From assembly GCA_951804985.1 (NCBI GenBank), contig OX638132.1, positions 28,416,440 through 28,480,439 on the forward strand: a DNA stretch of 64,000 nt, written 5' to 3'. Position numbers and translations under genes: made by a program. The DNA comes from Dryomyza anilis (taxonomy: Eukaryota; Arthropoda; Insecta; Diptera; Dryomyzidae). The first letter of the stretch is position 1. Each line of letters begins with the position of its first letter. The notes beneath the pieces are model-generated. The model saw nothing but the letters and a program-made list of their open reading frames with translations, did not search any database and was not told the origin of the DNA. This document shows positions 35,187 through 46,619 of this stretch, piece by piece.

Positions 35187-38100
35187 TTAAACCGCAGGCT
35201 GCGCGACCGGTCCATTTGCCAATTCCCGATAGGCCTCCTGCAAGGCTTGCTGCTGCTCGGGCGTCAAATTGCTGGCACACACTTGGAAGACCTCTGCATC
35301 TGACTCAACCTGTTTGACAATGCCCAACATGCGTGTGCCCTCCTCGCTAAGGGGCAGCACCACCTTAGCGGCGAACGCCTCTGCGATAATGTAAACAATG
35401 CGTGGTAGATTGGCGTTGTTGGCGCCGAGTACGATGGGGTGATTGGCCTGAATAAGATCGCACATGTAGCTGTAAATATGTGGTGCCTCATCCTCATCCT
35501 CGATCACTGGCAACCATGAGAACCTACAAAAAATTACATAAATTAAATTCAGTCCTTATGATTCAAAAAGTATTTGGTTTCTCCTGAAAACTAAAAATAT
35601 TAACATAATAATTGTCAATGCAAAAATCACACCCACCAAATGCTGATGACTTCGTCCACATTCGGTATGGCTGATTTGTTGTATTTCAGTATTTTGCTAA
35701 CTGCAGAGATGGCGTTTTCCGTGGGGTTAACATTGTCGAGTTCACGGCTCTTCGGAGCGGCGATGACCTGTGCAAGCAATGGAATGGCTTGGGCGCAAGT
35801 GACGGCAAACTGCTCACCACCAAACTACACAAAAATGAGAAGAATTTAATTAATATTTGTAGGTGCAAAGCAACCAACAATCAACAATTTACCTGTGCCA
35901 AAACACCGCAACCGTAGGCAGCGGCCTGACGCACTTCAGGTGTTTTATCGGTGATGTACTGCAACAGTGGCGTTGTGAATATTTGCTGGTAAGCGGCGCA
36001 TGCAGGACCGCAGAATTCTGTAGATACATTCAAACATGTTAAAGCGCATTATTTAGCAACATTGGAGCACACAAAACCTACCAATAACATCGTCGAAAAC
36101 GCACAGACCCCACTGCTTGTCCGACCACTGACGCGACGGATCCAATAACTTGACAAAATGCGGCGCCACTGTATCGAAGTATGGCAAAAACTGTGATTTG
36201 TTTGTGCTAAAGAGCGCATGCAATATATCGACCACTTTAGAAAGAATATAGTGATCAGTGTCGTCCTGCTCAGCCAATGCTTCTTCGACACCATCATCGT
36301 AGTCTTCTTCGTTGCGTGCCTGCAGACGTTTGTCGGCGCGTTCGAAATGCTCCACCATGTACTTGGTTATAATCTCCAGCACCTCCTTCATGGCATCATC
36401 GTTCAGACAATTCGGTCCCAGTGTTTCGATGCACTTGGCCAGCGAATTCAAGAGTTCAGATTGTACGTCAGCCTCTGGCTCGGTGCCAATGACCTTGATG
36501 AGTTCCGGACAGATGTAGAGCCACATGCCCTCCAGATATTGGATGCCCTTGATCTTGGCGCAATCGAGCAGATAGGGCAATGACTCAGCAGCAGCTGAGC
36601 GCACACCATCATGGAAGTAGAACTTAAGCATGGGCACCATTAGGCGCACAACCTCCTCGGCGTAGTCGGCAAAGCCCTCCTTCAGCTCTCGCGCATAGCA
36701 GACGAGCATCTCACAGGCAGAGGCCTTGTCCTCCATACCAGCAGTACGAATTGCAAAGTTTTGCTGCTCGCCCAAATTGATAAATGACCAGTCAACATCA
36801 CCTAAGCGAAAGTTTGCGTTAGCGAATCAATTTAATAATGAAAATGTCTACAAAAACCAAAAATTATTTGAAATAATACTGAGAGGCTTAAAGTAAAATT
36901 GGATCGAGTATAAGAAATAAGCATAAAATTAAGTTTAAATTCTATGTTTGTTGAAAATTCGACTCAGGGGAAATAGTTTTAAGTACCTTCAATATCTTCG
37001 ACTTCGTCGTTATCCAGCAACGCCACTTCTGGCTTCATAGCCGCAGTGCGCATGACAGGTCCCATGACCAAGGGCAAATACTGCTCGAATTGCTTTCCCA
37101 GTATCTTGCACATGCGCGCCCAGGCGGTGATCAAGTACGAGGTCTGCGGATCATCGTCGGGTAAATCGCCCTCGGTATGTGTCTTCAGCAGCATGTCCAT
37201 GACCTCGCCAGCATCGGATATGAACTTCTCACGTCCCACAGCCAAGCCAATTAAGCTGACGCACTCAATAGTTTTTCCGCGCAGCATACGCAAATCTTCA
37301 GCATTTGCGTTCTGAATGATAAACTTCAAGCATGGCATCAGGCGATCGTAATATGTGACAAACTCCTTTTCGCATGTGTCCGCCACGGACGCAATGGTGG
37401 TGACAACCTGCTCCAGCACCAGTTTGTTTCCCTTTTCCACGAGCTCTTTGAATTTGGAGTTAAGAATGGTCTCCAACTTGGACATGATGCTGTCCAGGTA
37501 GCGTGTAAGAATGCTTTTCGGGCAGTCTTCAGAGAAATTAACGAGTGCGGCGCCAGCGTGTGCCTGCACACGTGGATTCTGTACATCGTCAAGCAGTGAA
37601 AGCAAACCAGGTACCACCTGTTCGTGGTACTTCTTCTCGAATGTGGGTGCAAAGTCAGTGGACATTTGACCGATGGCGTTGCAAGCTGCATAACGCACTC
37701 GTGGGGACGGATCGCGCAAGAAGTTCAAAACACCCGACATGATTGTGTCGAGCATGGCCTCCATCTGTTTGTGGCAACCCTCGCCGATGGCGGAGATGGC
37801 CATGAGTGCAGCATAGCGCTGCTTCCAGTCGGCATGTCCCAACATGGCTGGCAAAGTGTTCATGACATGTGGCAGCACGGCTTTGCCGCCCAAACCACAA
37901 GCCAAGCGATCCAAGGAGGACTCCGCAATGACATTGTTGTCACTATTGTCGTCATCGGCGACCACATCAGATACGGCCCACTCGGCGTCTTCGTCCATGT
38001 CGGTCATCATCTGCAGCACGAGCGGTATGAGCGCAATAATGTATTTCTCGGCGCGCTTGCGAACCATGGCGGGTGCATTTTCAGCCAAAGAAACCATGAC

Positions 38101-41100
38101 TTCCAGCACCAGATGACGCCAGCTGTCCTCCACGTCAGGTGTGCTAAATACCTACAAAACGTTTTTAGTTACAGAAAAATTCTTTGGCGCAACAATAATC
38201 TTTTTTACCTTCATGCACATCTCAAAGATCACCTCCAACTGTGGTCGCAAAAATTTCGGACACGTTTCCGTCATATCAATCAACAACTTCAACAGACTCT
38301 GGTCATCTTGAGCCTCGATGCTCTCGGCCGTGATCATGATCATCGGCGGCAAAAGATCGGCAAAGTGCTTGTAGATGACCGTTTCCTTCTCCTTGTCGTG
38401 ATTCAAGATGAACGCACCCACCGCGCGAACAGCTTGGAAACGCACATCGACGTTAGCCGTGGGCTCTAAACTCTTGGCCAACATCTGCTTGATCAAGTCA
38501 ATGTATTGTGTCTCCTGGTTGCCAAAGATTGTGGGCACACTGGCGAAGATGCGCAGAGCCGATTCGTGTAATTCGGCTGATGGCGAGTTTGCGCATTGGA
38601 AAAGAAATTGCAAAAAATCGGGCCACTGATTGTTGCCATCTTCATCGATGAGATTACGTGCAGCTTCGGCAACAACTTCACAAATTTTCCTACGCAAATT
38701 TGGGGTAACGTCTTGTTGTACGGCCAACAGAATTTGTTGCAACAGTTGTCCCTGCGATTCTTGCGGGAGCTATAACGTGCAATGATTGGAGTTATGTTAA
38801 AATATTTAAAAGTGATAAACTTCGAATCAGACATGGGCATTCACAATTACAAAAATTTTCAATTACAATTACATGTAATTGTAATTAATAAAATTCCAAT
38901 TACAATTAAATGTAATTGTAATTGAAAATTTTGCAATTACAATTACAATTAATTGCATATTAGACTAATTTTTTCCAATTACAAAAATAATTGAAAAATG
39001 TAATTTAAAAAAATGTAATTGAAGCTAAAAACGGAACCATTACTTTTTTTTTCAATTAATTACATGAAAATTAATGTATTACATCCAGGTGCGTCATTAG
39101 AACTTTTTTGCATGAAACTGTTCCAATGGGCATAGATTCACATCCAGGTGCGTCATTGGAACTTTTTTGGACGAAACTGTTCCAATGGGCATAGATTCGC
39201 ATCCAGGTGCGTCATTGGAACTTTTTTGGACGAAACTGTTCCAATGGGCATAGATTCACATCCAGGTGCGTTATTGGAACTTTTTTGGATGAAACTGTTC
39301 CAATGGGCATAGATTCACATCCAGGTGCGTCATTGGAACTTTTTTGGACGAAACTGTTCCAATGGGCATAGATTCACATCCAGGTGCGTCATTGGAACTT
39401 TTTTGGATGCATCTGTTCCAATGGGCATAGATTCACATCCAGGTGCGTCATTGGAACTTTTTTGGATGCATCTGTTCCAATGGGCATAGATTCACATCCA
39501 GGTGCGTCATTGGAACTTTTTTGGACGAAACTGTTCCAATGGGCATAGATTCACATCCAGGTGCGTCATTGGAACTTTTTTGGATGCATCTGTTCCAATG
39601 GGCATAGATTCACATCCAGGTGCGTCATTGGAACTTTTTTGGACGAAACTGTTCCAATGGGCATAGATTCACATCCAGATGCATCATTGGAACTTTTTTG
39701 GACGAAACTGTTCCAATGACGCACCTGGATGTGAATCTATGCCCATTGGAACAGATGCATCCAAAAAAGTTCCAATGACGCACCTGGATGTGAATCTATG
39801 TCCATTGGAACAGTTTCATCCAAAAAAGTTCCAATGACGCACCTGGATGTGAATCTATGCCCATTGGAACAGTTTCGTCCAAAAAAGTTCCAATGATGCA
39901 TCTGGATGTGAATCTATGCCCATTGGAACAGTTTCGTCCAAAAAAGTTCCAATGACGCACCTGGATGTGAATCTATGCCCATTGGAACAGATGCATCCAA
40001 AAAAGTTCCAATGACGCACCTGGATGTGAATCTATGCCCATTGGAACAGTTTCGTCCAAAAAAGTTCCAATGACGCACCTGGATGTGAATCTATGCCCAT
40101 TGGAACAGTTTCGTCCAAAAAAGTTCCAATGATGCATCTCGATGTGAATCTATGCCCATTGGAACAGTTTCGTCCAAAAAAGTTCCAATAACGCACCTGG
40201 ATGTGAATCTATGCCCATTGGAACAGATGCATCCAAAAAAGTTCCAATGACGCACCTGGATGTGAATCTATGCCCATTGGAACAGTTTCATCCAAAAAAG
40301 TTCCAATGACGCACCTGGATGTGAATCTATGCCCATTGGAACAGTTTCGTCCAAAAAAGTTCCAATGATGCATCTGGATGTGAATCTATGCCCATTGGAA
40401 CAGTTTCGTCCAAAAAAGTTCCAATGATGCATCTGGATGTGAATCTATGCCCATTGGAACAGTTTCGTCCAAAAAAGTTCCAATGACGCACCTGGATGCG
40501 AATCTATGCCCATTGGAACAGTTTCGTCCAAAAAAGTTCCAATGATGCATCTGGATGTGAATCTATGCCCATTGGAACAGTTTCGTCCAAAAAAGTTCCA
40601 ATGACGCACCTGGATGTGAATCTATGCCCATTGGAATAGATGCATCCAAAAAAGTTCCAATGACGCACCTGGATGTGAATCTATGCCCATTGGAATAGAT
40701 GCATCCAAAAAAGCTCCAATGACGCACCTGGATGTGAATCTATGCTCATTGGAACAGTTTCGTCCAAAAAAGTTCTAATGACGCACCTGGATGTGAATCT
40801 AATTGATAGTATCTTGGTAATGGATTACTTTTCATGTAATTAAATTAAAAAAAATGTAATTATTACTTTTTATTCCTCAATTACTTTTAATTTCTATTAC
40901 ATATTTCAAATTACATTTTTCAAAATGTAATTTTAATTGAAAAAAATTCAATTACAATTACAAGCAATTGTAATTGAAAAAAATTCAATTACAATTACAA
41001 GTAATTGCAATTGACAAAAGTTCAATTACAATTACATATAATTGTAATTGATCGTGTAATTAATTACAAAATGTAATTGATACTGCCCAACTCTGCTTCG

Positions 41101-44100
41101 AATTTGTTTTACTATTTTTTAGGGCTGTTGTGCGATTAATCGTTTTACCGGAAAGACTGATTAATCGTAATCACGATTAATCAATTATTCGATTAATCGT
41201 ATTTTTTGATTAACCTAAATACGGTTAATCGGTTAATCAGATTTTTTGATTAATCAAAATAACGAGTAATCGGTTAATCAGAAATATGATTAATTGAAAT
41301 ACGATTAATTGTTTTCGGCATGAGTATAAATAACGATATGTTACGCATATAATTTGACATTTGTATATTAAATTTAATAGAAAAACAAAATTTTTGTTTG
41401 TATATTTTTGTAGACAGCAATTTCTATGTTCTCAAATAAAAATTATTTGAATTTTGATTAATTGAAAGTTATAATTAACCGATTAATCGTATTTTCGGTT
41501 AATTGAAAAATACGATTAATCGAATAATTGATTTATCGTGATTGCGATTAATCAGAATTTCCGGTAAAACGATTAATCCCACAGTCGTACTATTTTTTTA
41601 TATATTTCAAACCAAATATATTTCCAACCAAATGTTATTTGTTACGAATAAAAAAATAATAATATTAATAAAATTTTAGGATTTTTTAAATGTTCTAAGA
41701 ACAGTTGCTAGTTTTGTGGGAAATTTCCTTTTCGGTATTTTTCAACAGCAGTGAGACAGGTAATTCCCATGGTAATTTTTAATATCCGTGGTATTTTTGT
41801 GGTAAAAATTAACTCGCGTCAGATATTTTACCACATTATTTTATTTATTTTTTTGGTAATTTTTAATTCATTTGATTTTTATGGTATTTTTTGTGATAAT
41901 TTTAGTTGTTGTGGTATTTTTAGTACTGTGGGCATTTTTGTGGTAAATTTTAATTGCTTTCGGAATTTAAAAAGCCAAAATTACGCAAAAAAAAACAATT
42001 ATAAAAATATATAAATATAAATCGTCGTTGTAGAACGAAAAGTCACCAAATGCATTTTCAAAATGCCAAATATTCATTTACAAAAATCTTTATATTTCTG
42101 TCAAATTTTAATCAATGAGCTCAATTTGTTTTACCACATAATAAGAAAATGTATATCTATCAATTGATATTTCAACTTTAAAAATGCATCAATTACTTTT
42201 TATAATATTAATTAGTGATGGGTAAATCGATATCAAAATCGATATTTTCGTAATTGATTTTACATGTTAAAAAATCGATCGAAATCGATTTATCAAATCA
42301 AATAATCGATTTAAAAAATAAGAAAAAGAAATATACGAATTGGTACTAATCATATTTTCATTTTGCTAATTCCTGTGGTTTTGGTTGTGTTGGATTAAGT
42401 TTTTCGTTATTATTTGTATTTTATATCAGTATTATTCTAAAAGTCAAGTTCTATCTTATTTCAAAAAATTCGACATAAACAAAAAAGTAGATTCCACGAA
42501 AGTGCTATAGTAATGTGGGAGCACCACTACTTAAGCTGCACTGATGATCATCATTCATAGCGTAGCAATTCCATACGTTGAATTTAAAAACTCATATTCA
42601 CACAAAAAGCAGTTGTGGACTCTTCATGCGAAGAAATCGATGATATAGATTTGAAAATAGAATAATTAAATAACAACTCACAGTCAGTTAAAGTATGTTT
42701 AATATATAAAATTTGAAATATTTTTAATTTTTAATTCGATATTTCACATTAAATTTTAATGAAACACAATCACTCTAAACAATTAATAAAAGAAAGTTGA
42801 CTTTAAAAATATCCTCAGCTTATTTAACTATTTTCTTTAAAGTCGACTTTATTTCGTTTATTGTTTCGACTTAATGTCGTGTTTTTTTTTAATAAGAAAT
42901 TCCTCTCTATAATAAAATCGTTCATCGGGAAACTCTATTGGGTTGAAAATGCATATGTACGAAATGTACGAAGCCATAATACGTAACCCAGGCCAAGACT
43001 CGTAAATCCGAAAAGTCCATTTGGCAATTGTTTTCTAAATATAGCTGCATATAAATTGAATTGCATACATTTAAGTTGTAAATTTTAATTTAACAAACTG
43101 AAAGTTTATGTTATTATTTCTTTATTTTTATTTTAAACACATTAATTTGAAAAAAGTCGAAAATCGATTTATTGCTCCGATTAATCGATTTCAAAAATCG
43201 AATTGAAAATAGTTGATCGATAATCGTTTTTTAACTTTGCGTACCCATCACTAACAACAATCAACAAACTCGAAATTTAAGTTTTTCATAAAAATGTATT
43301 TGGTGACTTTTCGTTCTACAACGACGAAATATAATTTAAAATTCTAGTTTCAGTTTCCAAACCTGGAATTAAATATCCAGAAAAGTTGATAATAAATCTG
43401 TTGACAGTCTATATAATAAAAAATAGTTTGATAATAGGGCCGAAGAGGCGAATGTACATTTTTAAAAATGTTGGGAAGTCAAATATTAAGTTTGAAGTGC
43501 TTTAAAAATTAGTAAAATTTAGTTTATTTCCAATTTTTTTTTATTTCATTTTGGTTTATTCGTCAATTTAGCGCAAGATAAAATGTAATGTAAAGGCATT
43601 AATTGTTTTGTTTTTAAAGCATCTATCGTGGCATGATTATTTAATTATTTAAAAAAATTGCCAAACATTTTTCTTGCAAATGATACAAATTAAAAAAAAA
43701 AAAATTAAATAATGATGATGATCGATAGGTGCTTTAAAATCAAAAAATTAATGTCTTTACACCACTATTTTATCGTATACCAATAAAAAGTTATTACAAA
43801 AAAACGGAAAGATTCGCCCTTTTGGCATGACAACATTTTCAATTTTTCGATTTCGCCCTTTTGGTTTTGTCTTTCATCCAACAAACCAGACACGATTTTG
43901 GCAGAGTATACTTGAGGAAAAACTACATTCAAAAATATAAAATTATACATTCGCCCCTTTGGCATGATAGGGACGATATGTGTATAAGAACATTGAAACT
44001 TTTGAATAAACTAATTAAAATGAATCTACTATAAATTTTTTAAATCCCGAAAATTTCGAGACCAATATTTCGGAACTATCCCCAATCGGAATATTTCTGA

Positions 44101-45437
44101 TATTTAGGGTGTGTGCGAGTTCGACTAAATTGGTGACTAAACTAAATCGTACGCTTTTTCATTCGATCGCTATGCGGTAAACGGTAATTGGTAAAGTTCG
44201 TAATCAATCGATTCTCACAAGTCTATTTGTTGTCATCCAATTTAGTTGGCTCGAAAATTTAATAAATTGAATTAGTCAAAACTGCAATACCGACAAATTT
44301 TAGTTTAGTCAGCAATTTAGTCGAATTCGCACACACCCTTAGTTTAGTTTTAGTTTCAAAAAAGTATCCGTTTTAATCGAAAATGGTGTTTTTTTAAATA
44401 TATTTCACAGAACAAATTTGTAAAAATATCCTTAAATGATTTGAAGTTTTTATTAATTCTTATAAAAGACATAATAATTTAACAAAAAAATATGTTTTTC
44501 TTCTAGTAAAGTCTAGTAATCTTACCTCTTTGTAAAATTCCATGAACTCCGATGTAAACAAACGACGGAGCAACACAGCCGCCATTTGGCGCGCCTCTTC
44601 CGATTGTTGGCCATTGTGCAGAGCGCCCAAAAGATGCGTCACTTTCACATCGCGCGGGACGAGGTTGTATGCATCCTACAGTGTTGAAAGTAATATTAAT
44701 ATGATTAGCATAAATAAACAACACAGCAACAATAAAAACAAATGCCAAAGGAATCAAGGTCATACATATTAGGCGGTGGGCTCTTGTGTGTTAGTATGTG
44801 TGTGCGAGCCTGCAGAGGTAGTGAGTGCATGGCAGCACCTGCGGAATAGAAATCAATACATTTTGCATTATTTTTTTATTCGTGCAAAGGTGCTGCGCTC
44901 AGTGGTAGCACGTTATGGTGAGTAACTCGGAAAGAGATTCGTTCTCATCAATTTTCTTTTGCTTCCGTCTCGTCAAACACACACACACACACACGCACAC
45001 TCACTTGGGGCGCTGTCTGTCATATTAAATATTAATAAAAAGCTTGACCTATGAAATGGAAATACTAGAATCACGTTGTTTTCAATCGACAAATGGTATG
45101 TTTTTAATTCTCAGACTTGGATTTTGAACTATGTCTGTACAGAGCAACACTGTGCGCAATTGGGAAATCGATGGACGGGTGCCGCTCGAAAAGCACGTTT
45201 TACGCTCTTGTCAATGACGTTGTATATTATTTAGAAGTGTGGGGGCCAATGCATTTTTCAATTGCAAGACCTCAAATATAAAATTTAGAAAACCCTATTT
45301 TATATGTTGCTCGATTCATTTAATATATTGCATATTTGAATTTGCGCATTAATTACCTCGGCCTGCTGGCGGACATCATTGTCGGTGGACAGCAACGAGT
45401 TCAAAATTTGTTGAAATTGTACTTGATCGGCAGCCAT
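35187..45437 (-). CDS. Karybeta3: importin-5 / karyopherin beta 3
   Basis: Nuclear import receptor of the importin-beta family, carrying ribosomal proteins and histones through nuclear pores. Eight exons: 45357-45437, 44526-44675, 38209-38769, 36987-38151, 36082-36801, 35893-36017, 35637-35824 and 35187-35523. Phases agree and give 1,108 residues, the normal family length. HEAT repeats run throughout. Conserved stretches include [20 protein letters not shown], [77 protein letters not shown] and SNHPIVLG-NN-NLP-like. The start is the ATG opening [10 protein letters not shown]; the longer open frame upstream is treated as 5' UTR. Intron 2 is 5.85 kb, far larger than the others, and almost entirely transposon-derived. 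Confidence 0.95.
38828..41095. mobile_element. 2.27-kb hAT-type foldback element with inverted tandem arrays
   Basis: Perfect 8-bp target duplication CTTCGAAT (38820-38827 and 41096-41103). The ends are CAGACATGGGCA on the left and, inverted, CAGAGTTGGGCA on the right, as in hAT transposons. Inside are, in order, an AT-rich zone of ATTACAATTACATGTAATTG motifs (about 38850-39080), 11 copies of a 59-bp unit, an inversion point near 39711, 19 copies inverted, and a second ATTACAATT zone (about 40800-41090). No transposase frame is present. It lies in Karybeta3 intron 2. The architecture resembles Drosophila foldback elements, but the ends and target size are hAT-like. Confidence 0.9.
39081..40799. 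repeat. 59-bp satellite-like array, 11 forward and 19 inverted units
   Basis: Unit: ACATCCAGGTGCGTCATTGG, AACTTTTTTGGACGAAACTG, then TTCCAATGGGCATAGATTC. Variants swap GGACGAAACTG for GGATGCATCTG and GTGCGTC for ATGCATC. Forward units run 39081 to about 39710 and inverted units from about 39711 to 40799. Each unit itself carries an inverted pair (GTTCCAATG and CATTGGAAC), which is where the orientation switches. Copies differ by only a few bases, so the array is young or homogenised. Confidence 0.95.
41120..41589. mobile_element. hAT-type MITE with GATTAATCG repeats
   Basis: A 470-bp element. Both flanks read CTATTTTT (41112-41119 and 41590-41597), an 8-bp duplication, though low in complexity. 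The ends are TAGGGCTGTTGTGCGATTAA on the left and, inverted, TACGACTGTGGGATTAATCG on the right. The inverted arms run about 90 bp and share CGTTTTACCGGAAA. The interior is dense in CGATTAATCG. It sits 16 bp beyond the duplication of the foldback element. Confidence 0.75.
41703..42010. mobile_element. hAT-like MITE relic with TGTGGTATTTTT motifs
   Basis: Begins CAGTTGCTAGTTTTGTGGGA, close to the left end of the element at 25345 (CGTTGCCAGTTTTGTAGG). The interior repeats GTGGTATTTTTGTGGTAA. The right end was not found and may have been lost beside the next element. A related stretch lies at 50325-50525. Confidence 0.4.
42022..43327. mobile_element. MITE with TCGTCGTTGTAG ends, interrupted by another element
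   Basis: The terminal inverted repeats begin TCGTCGTTGTAGAACGAAAA and continue as GTCACCAAAT, about 30 bp with no mismatch. The flanks are AATATAAA and AATATAAT, a possible near-identical 8-bp duplication. A hAT-like element (42213-43253) sits inside. A single end of this family recurs at 56845-56875. Confidence 0.65.
42213..43253. mobile_element. hAT-like element nested in Karybeta3 intron 2
   Basis: The ends are TAGTGATGGGTA on both sides (left continues AATCGAT, right continues CGCAAAG). Subterminal AATCGAT repeats occur near each end. Length is 1,041 bp and no transposase frame is visible. The flanking 8-mers (ATATTAAT and ACAACAAT) agree at only five positions, so the duplication has decayed or the insertion is not simple. 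Confidence 0.6.
43436..43972. mobile_element. long inverted-repeat MITE with GGCGAATGTA motifs
   Basis: The left end reads AGGGCCGAAGAGGCGAATGT; the right end, inverted, reads CCTATCATGCCAAAGGGGCG then AATGTA. Inner arms match well: GATAAAATGTAATGTAAAGG then CATTAATTG against GATAAAATAGTGGTGTAAAG then ACATTAATT. CCAAAAGGGCGAA recurs twice in the right half. No coding frame is credible. It may be related to 34187-34410. Confidence 0.55.
44107..44338. mobile_element. PIF/Harbinger-like (Tourist-type) MITE, copy 1
   Basis: A 232-bp element flanked by TTA (44104-44106 and 44339-44341). The ends read GGGTGTGTGCGAGTTCGACT on the left and, inverted, GGGTGTGTGCGAATTCGACT on the right, continuing for about 40 bp of inverted repeat (AAATTG-TGACTAAACTAAA). 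A 3-bp TTA duplication with GGG ends fits Tourist-type MITEs. Relatives: 61867-62108 and 54010-54081. Confidence 0.75.
44975..45003. repeat. AC microsatellite
   Basis: A run of about 14 AC dinucleotides with one G interruption, in Karybeta3 intron 1. Confidence 0.85.
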
Positions 45438-46415
45438 TGTTTTGAGTGTGTGCGTCTCTGGTTTTAATTCTGGGGCACAAACAAACTTCACAACTTTAAT
45501 CAAACGCAGAGGATTAAATCAACACAATTTGAATTCCGATCTACAAAAAATGTCCACCGTCGATTCTGGAAAACTTCAAATTATTTTCGCAACGCTCACA
45601 CGATGAACCGCACACGGCCAGAGTTCAAAGTCGTCTACAATTTTTCGGCGACGCCTATTTTTATATTTTTCACGGCGGGTTGGTTAGTCGTTACGCCGAT
45701 CATTTTTATCGGCTATCAACGGCTAAAAATCGACAAATAAAAAAATTTAAAGTTTAGTTCAACGTTATTGAGTCAATATACAAAAAATATGAAAAGCTAA
45801 TAACTGGTGGCATAACACATTAAACTAACAGTTAACGTTAATCGATGTGGTTAGTTAAAGTGACAATTACAATATTTAAATATAAACAATAAATAAAATG
45901 AATGTCTCACATTGTTTTTAATTGTACAAAAAAATACTATATTTACAGTATTTATTTCAATATTATGCAGTTTCATTTTTTTTTCTACATTTCTATTCAT
46001 TTTTAATAATTTTACTACTTTTTTGCACCATTCTGCTGGGCTTCTTTGAGCAGTCTCACATGCTAGTATGACTCATGGTGTTGCTGCTCATTTGCAATAT
46101 AAATTTAATGATTTACTTATATAAAGTATTTAAAAAATGATTGTTTAATTTTTAATTGGTCAGCAGTACTTATGATACAGACATTTAATTACGGTTAAAC
46201 TATGTGCTGACTATCACGAATAAAAATTTGACACTATATTTTAAGCGATAATTTATACTCACAACTCAGCCAGGTATAGCCGAATCTATCGGCAACGGAA
46301 AATTACGACGACTTAGCCACAGCCGACAAGCTGAATCGACTTGGAACTCTGCACACGCGGCACGAATACTTCCACATGTTGCGGCGTTGCCAAGTGCAAT
46401 TAGAATTTACTTTTT

Positions 46416-46619
46416 TAGTCAAACTAATTTAGAATTGTTTTGAACGGAATTTATTCTTTCTCTGATGGAATTTTTTAAAATGTAATGTTTTGTTTATTTA
46501 TATAAAAAATGTTGCTTTAGTCAAACTAATTTAGAATTGTTTTGAACGGAATTTATTCTTTCTCAGATGGAATTTTTTAAAATATAATGTTTTGTTTATT
46601 TATATAAAAAATGTTGCTT
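46416..46619 (+). repeat. two tandem copies of a 102-bp unit
   Basis: The segment starting TAGTCAAACTAATTTAGAAT recurs 102 bp downstream with only a couple of differences (for example TCTCTGATGG against TCTCAGATGG). It is a recent local duplication. Confidence 0.9.

Noticed and set aside
37624..38469. 281-codon plus-strand frame
   Set aside because: Antisense shadow of importin-5 exons 3 and 4; it crosses a real intron.
39081..40799. CRISPR array
   Set aside because: Direct repeats with no unique spacers, in an insect intron, and half of them inverted. It is a satellite-like array in a transposon.
41751..42014. 87-codon plus-strand frame
   Set aside because: Made of GTGGTATTTTTGTGGTAA repeats from a MITE relic; no protein family features.
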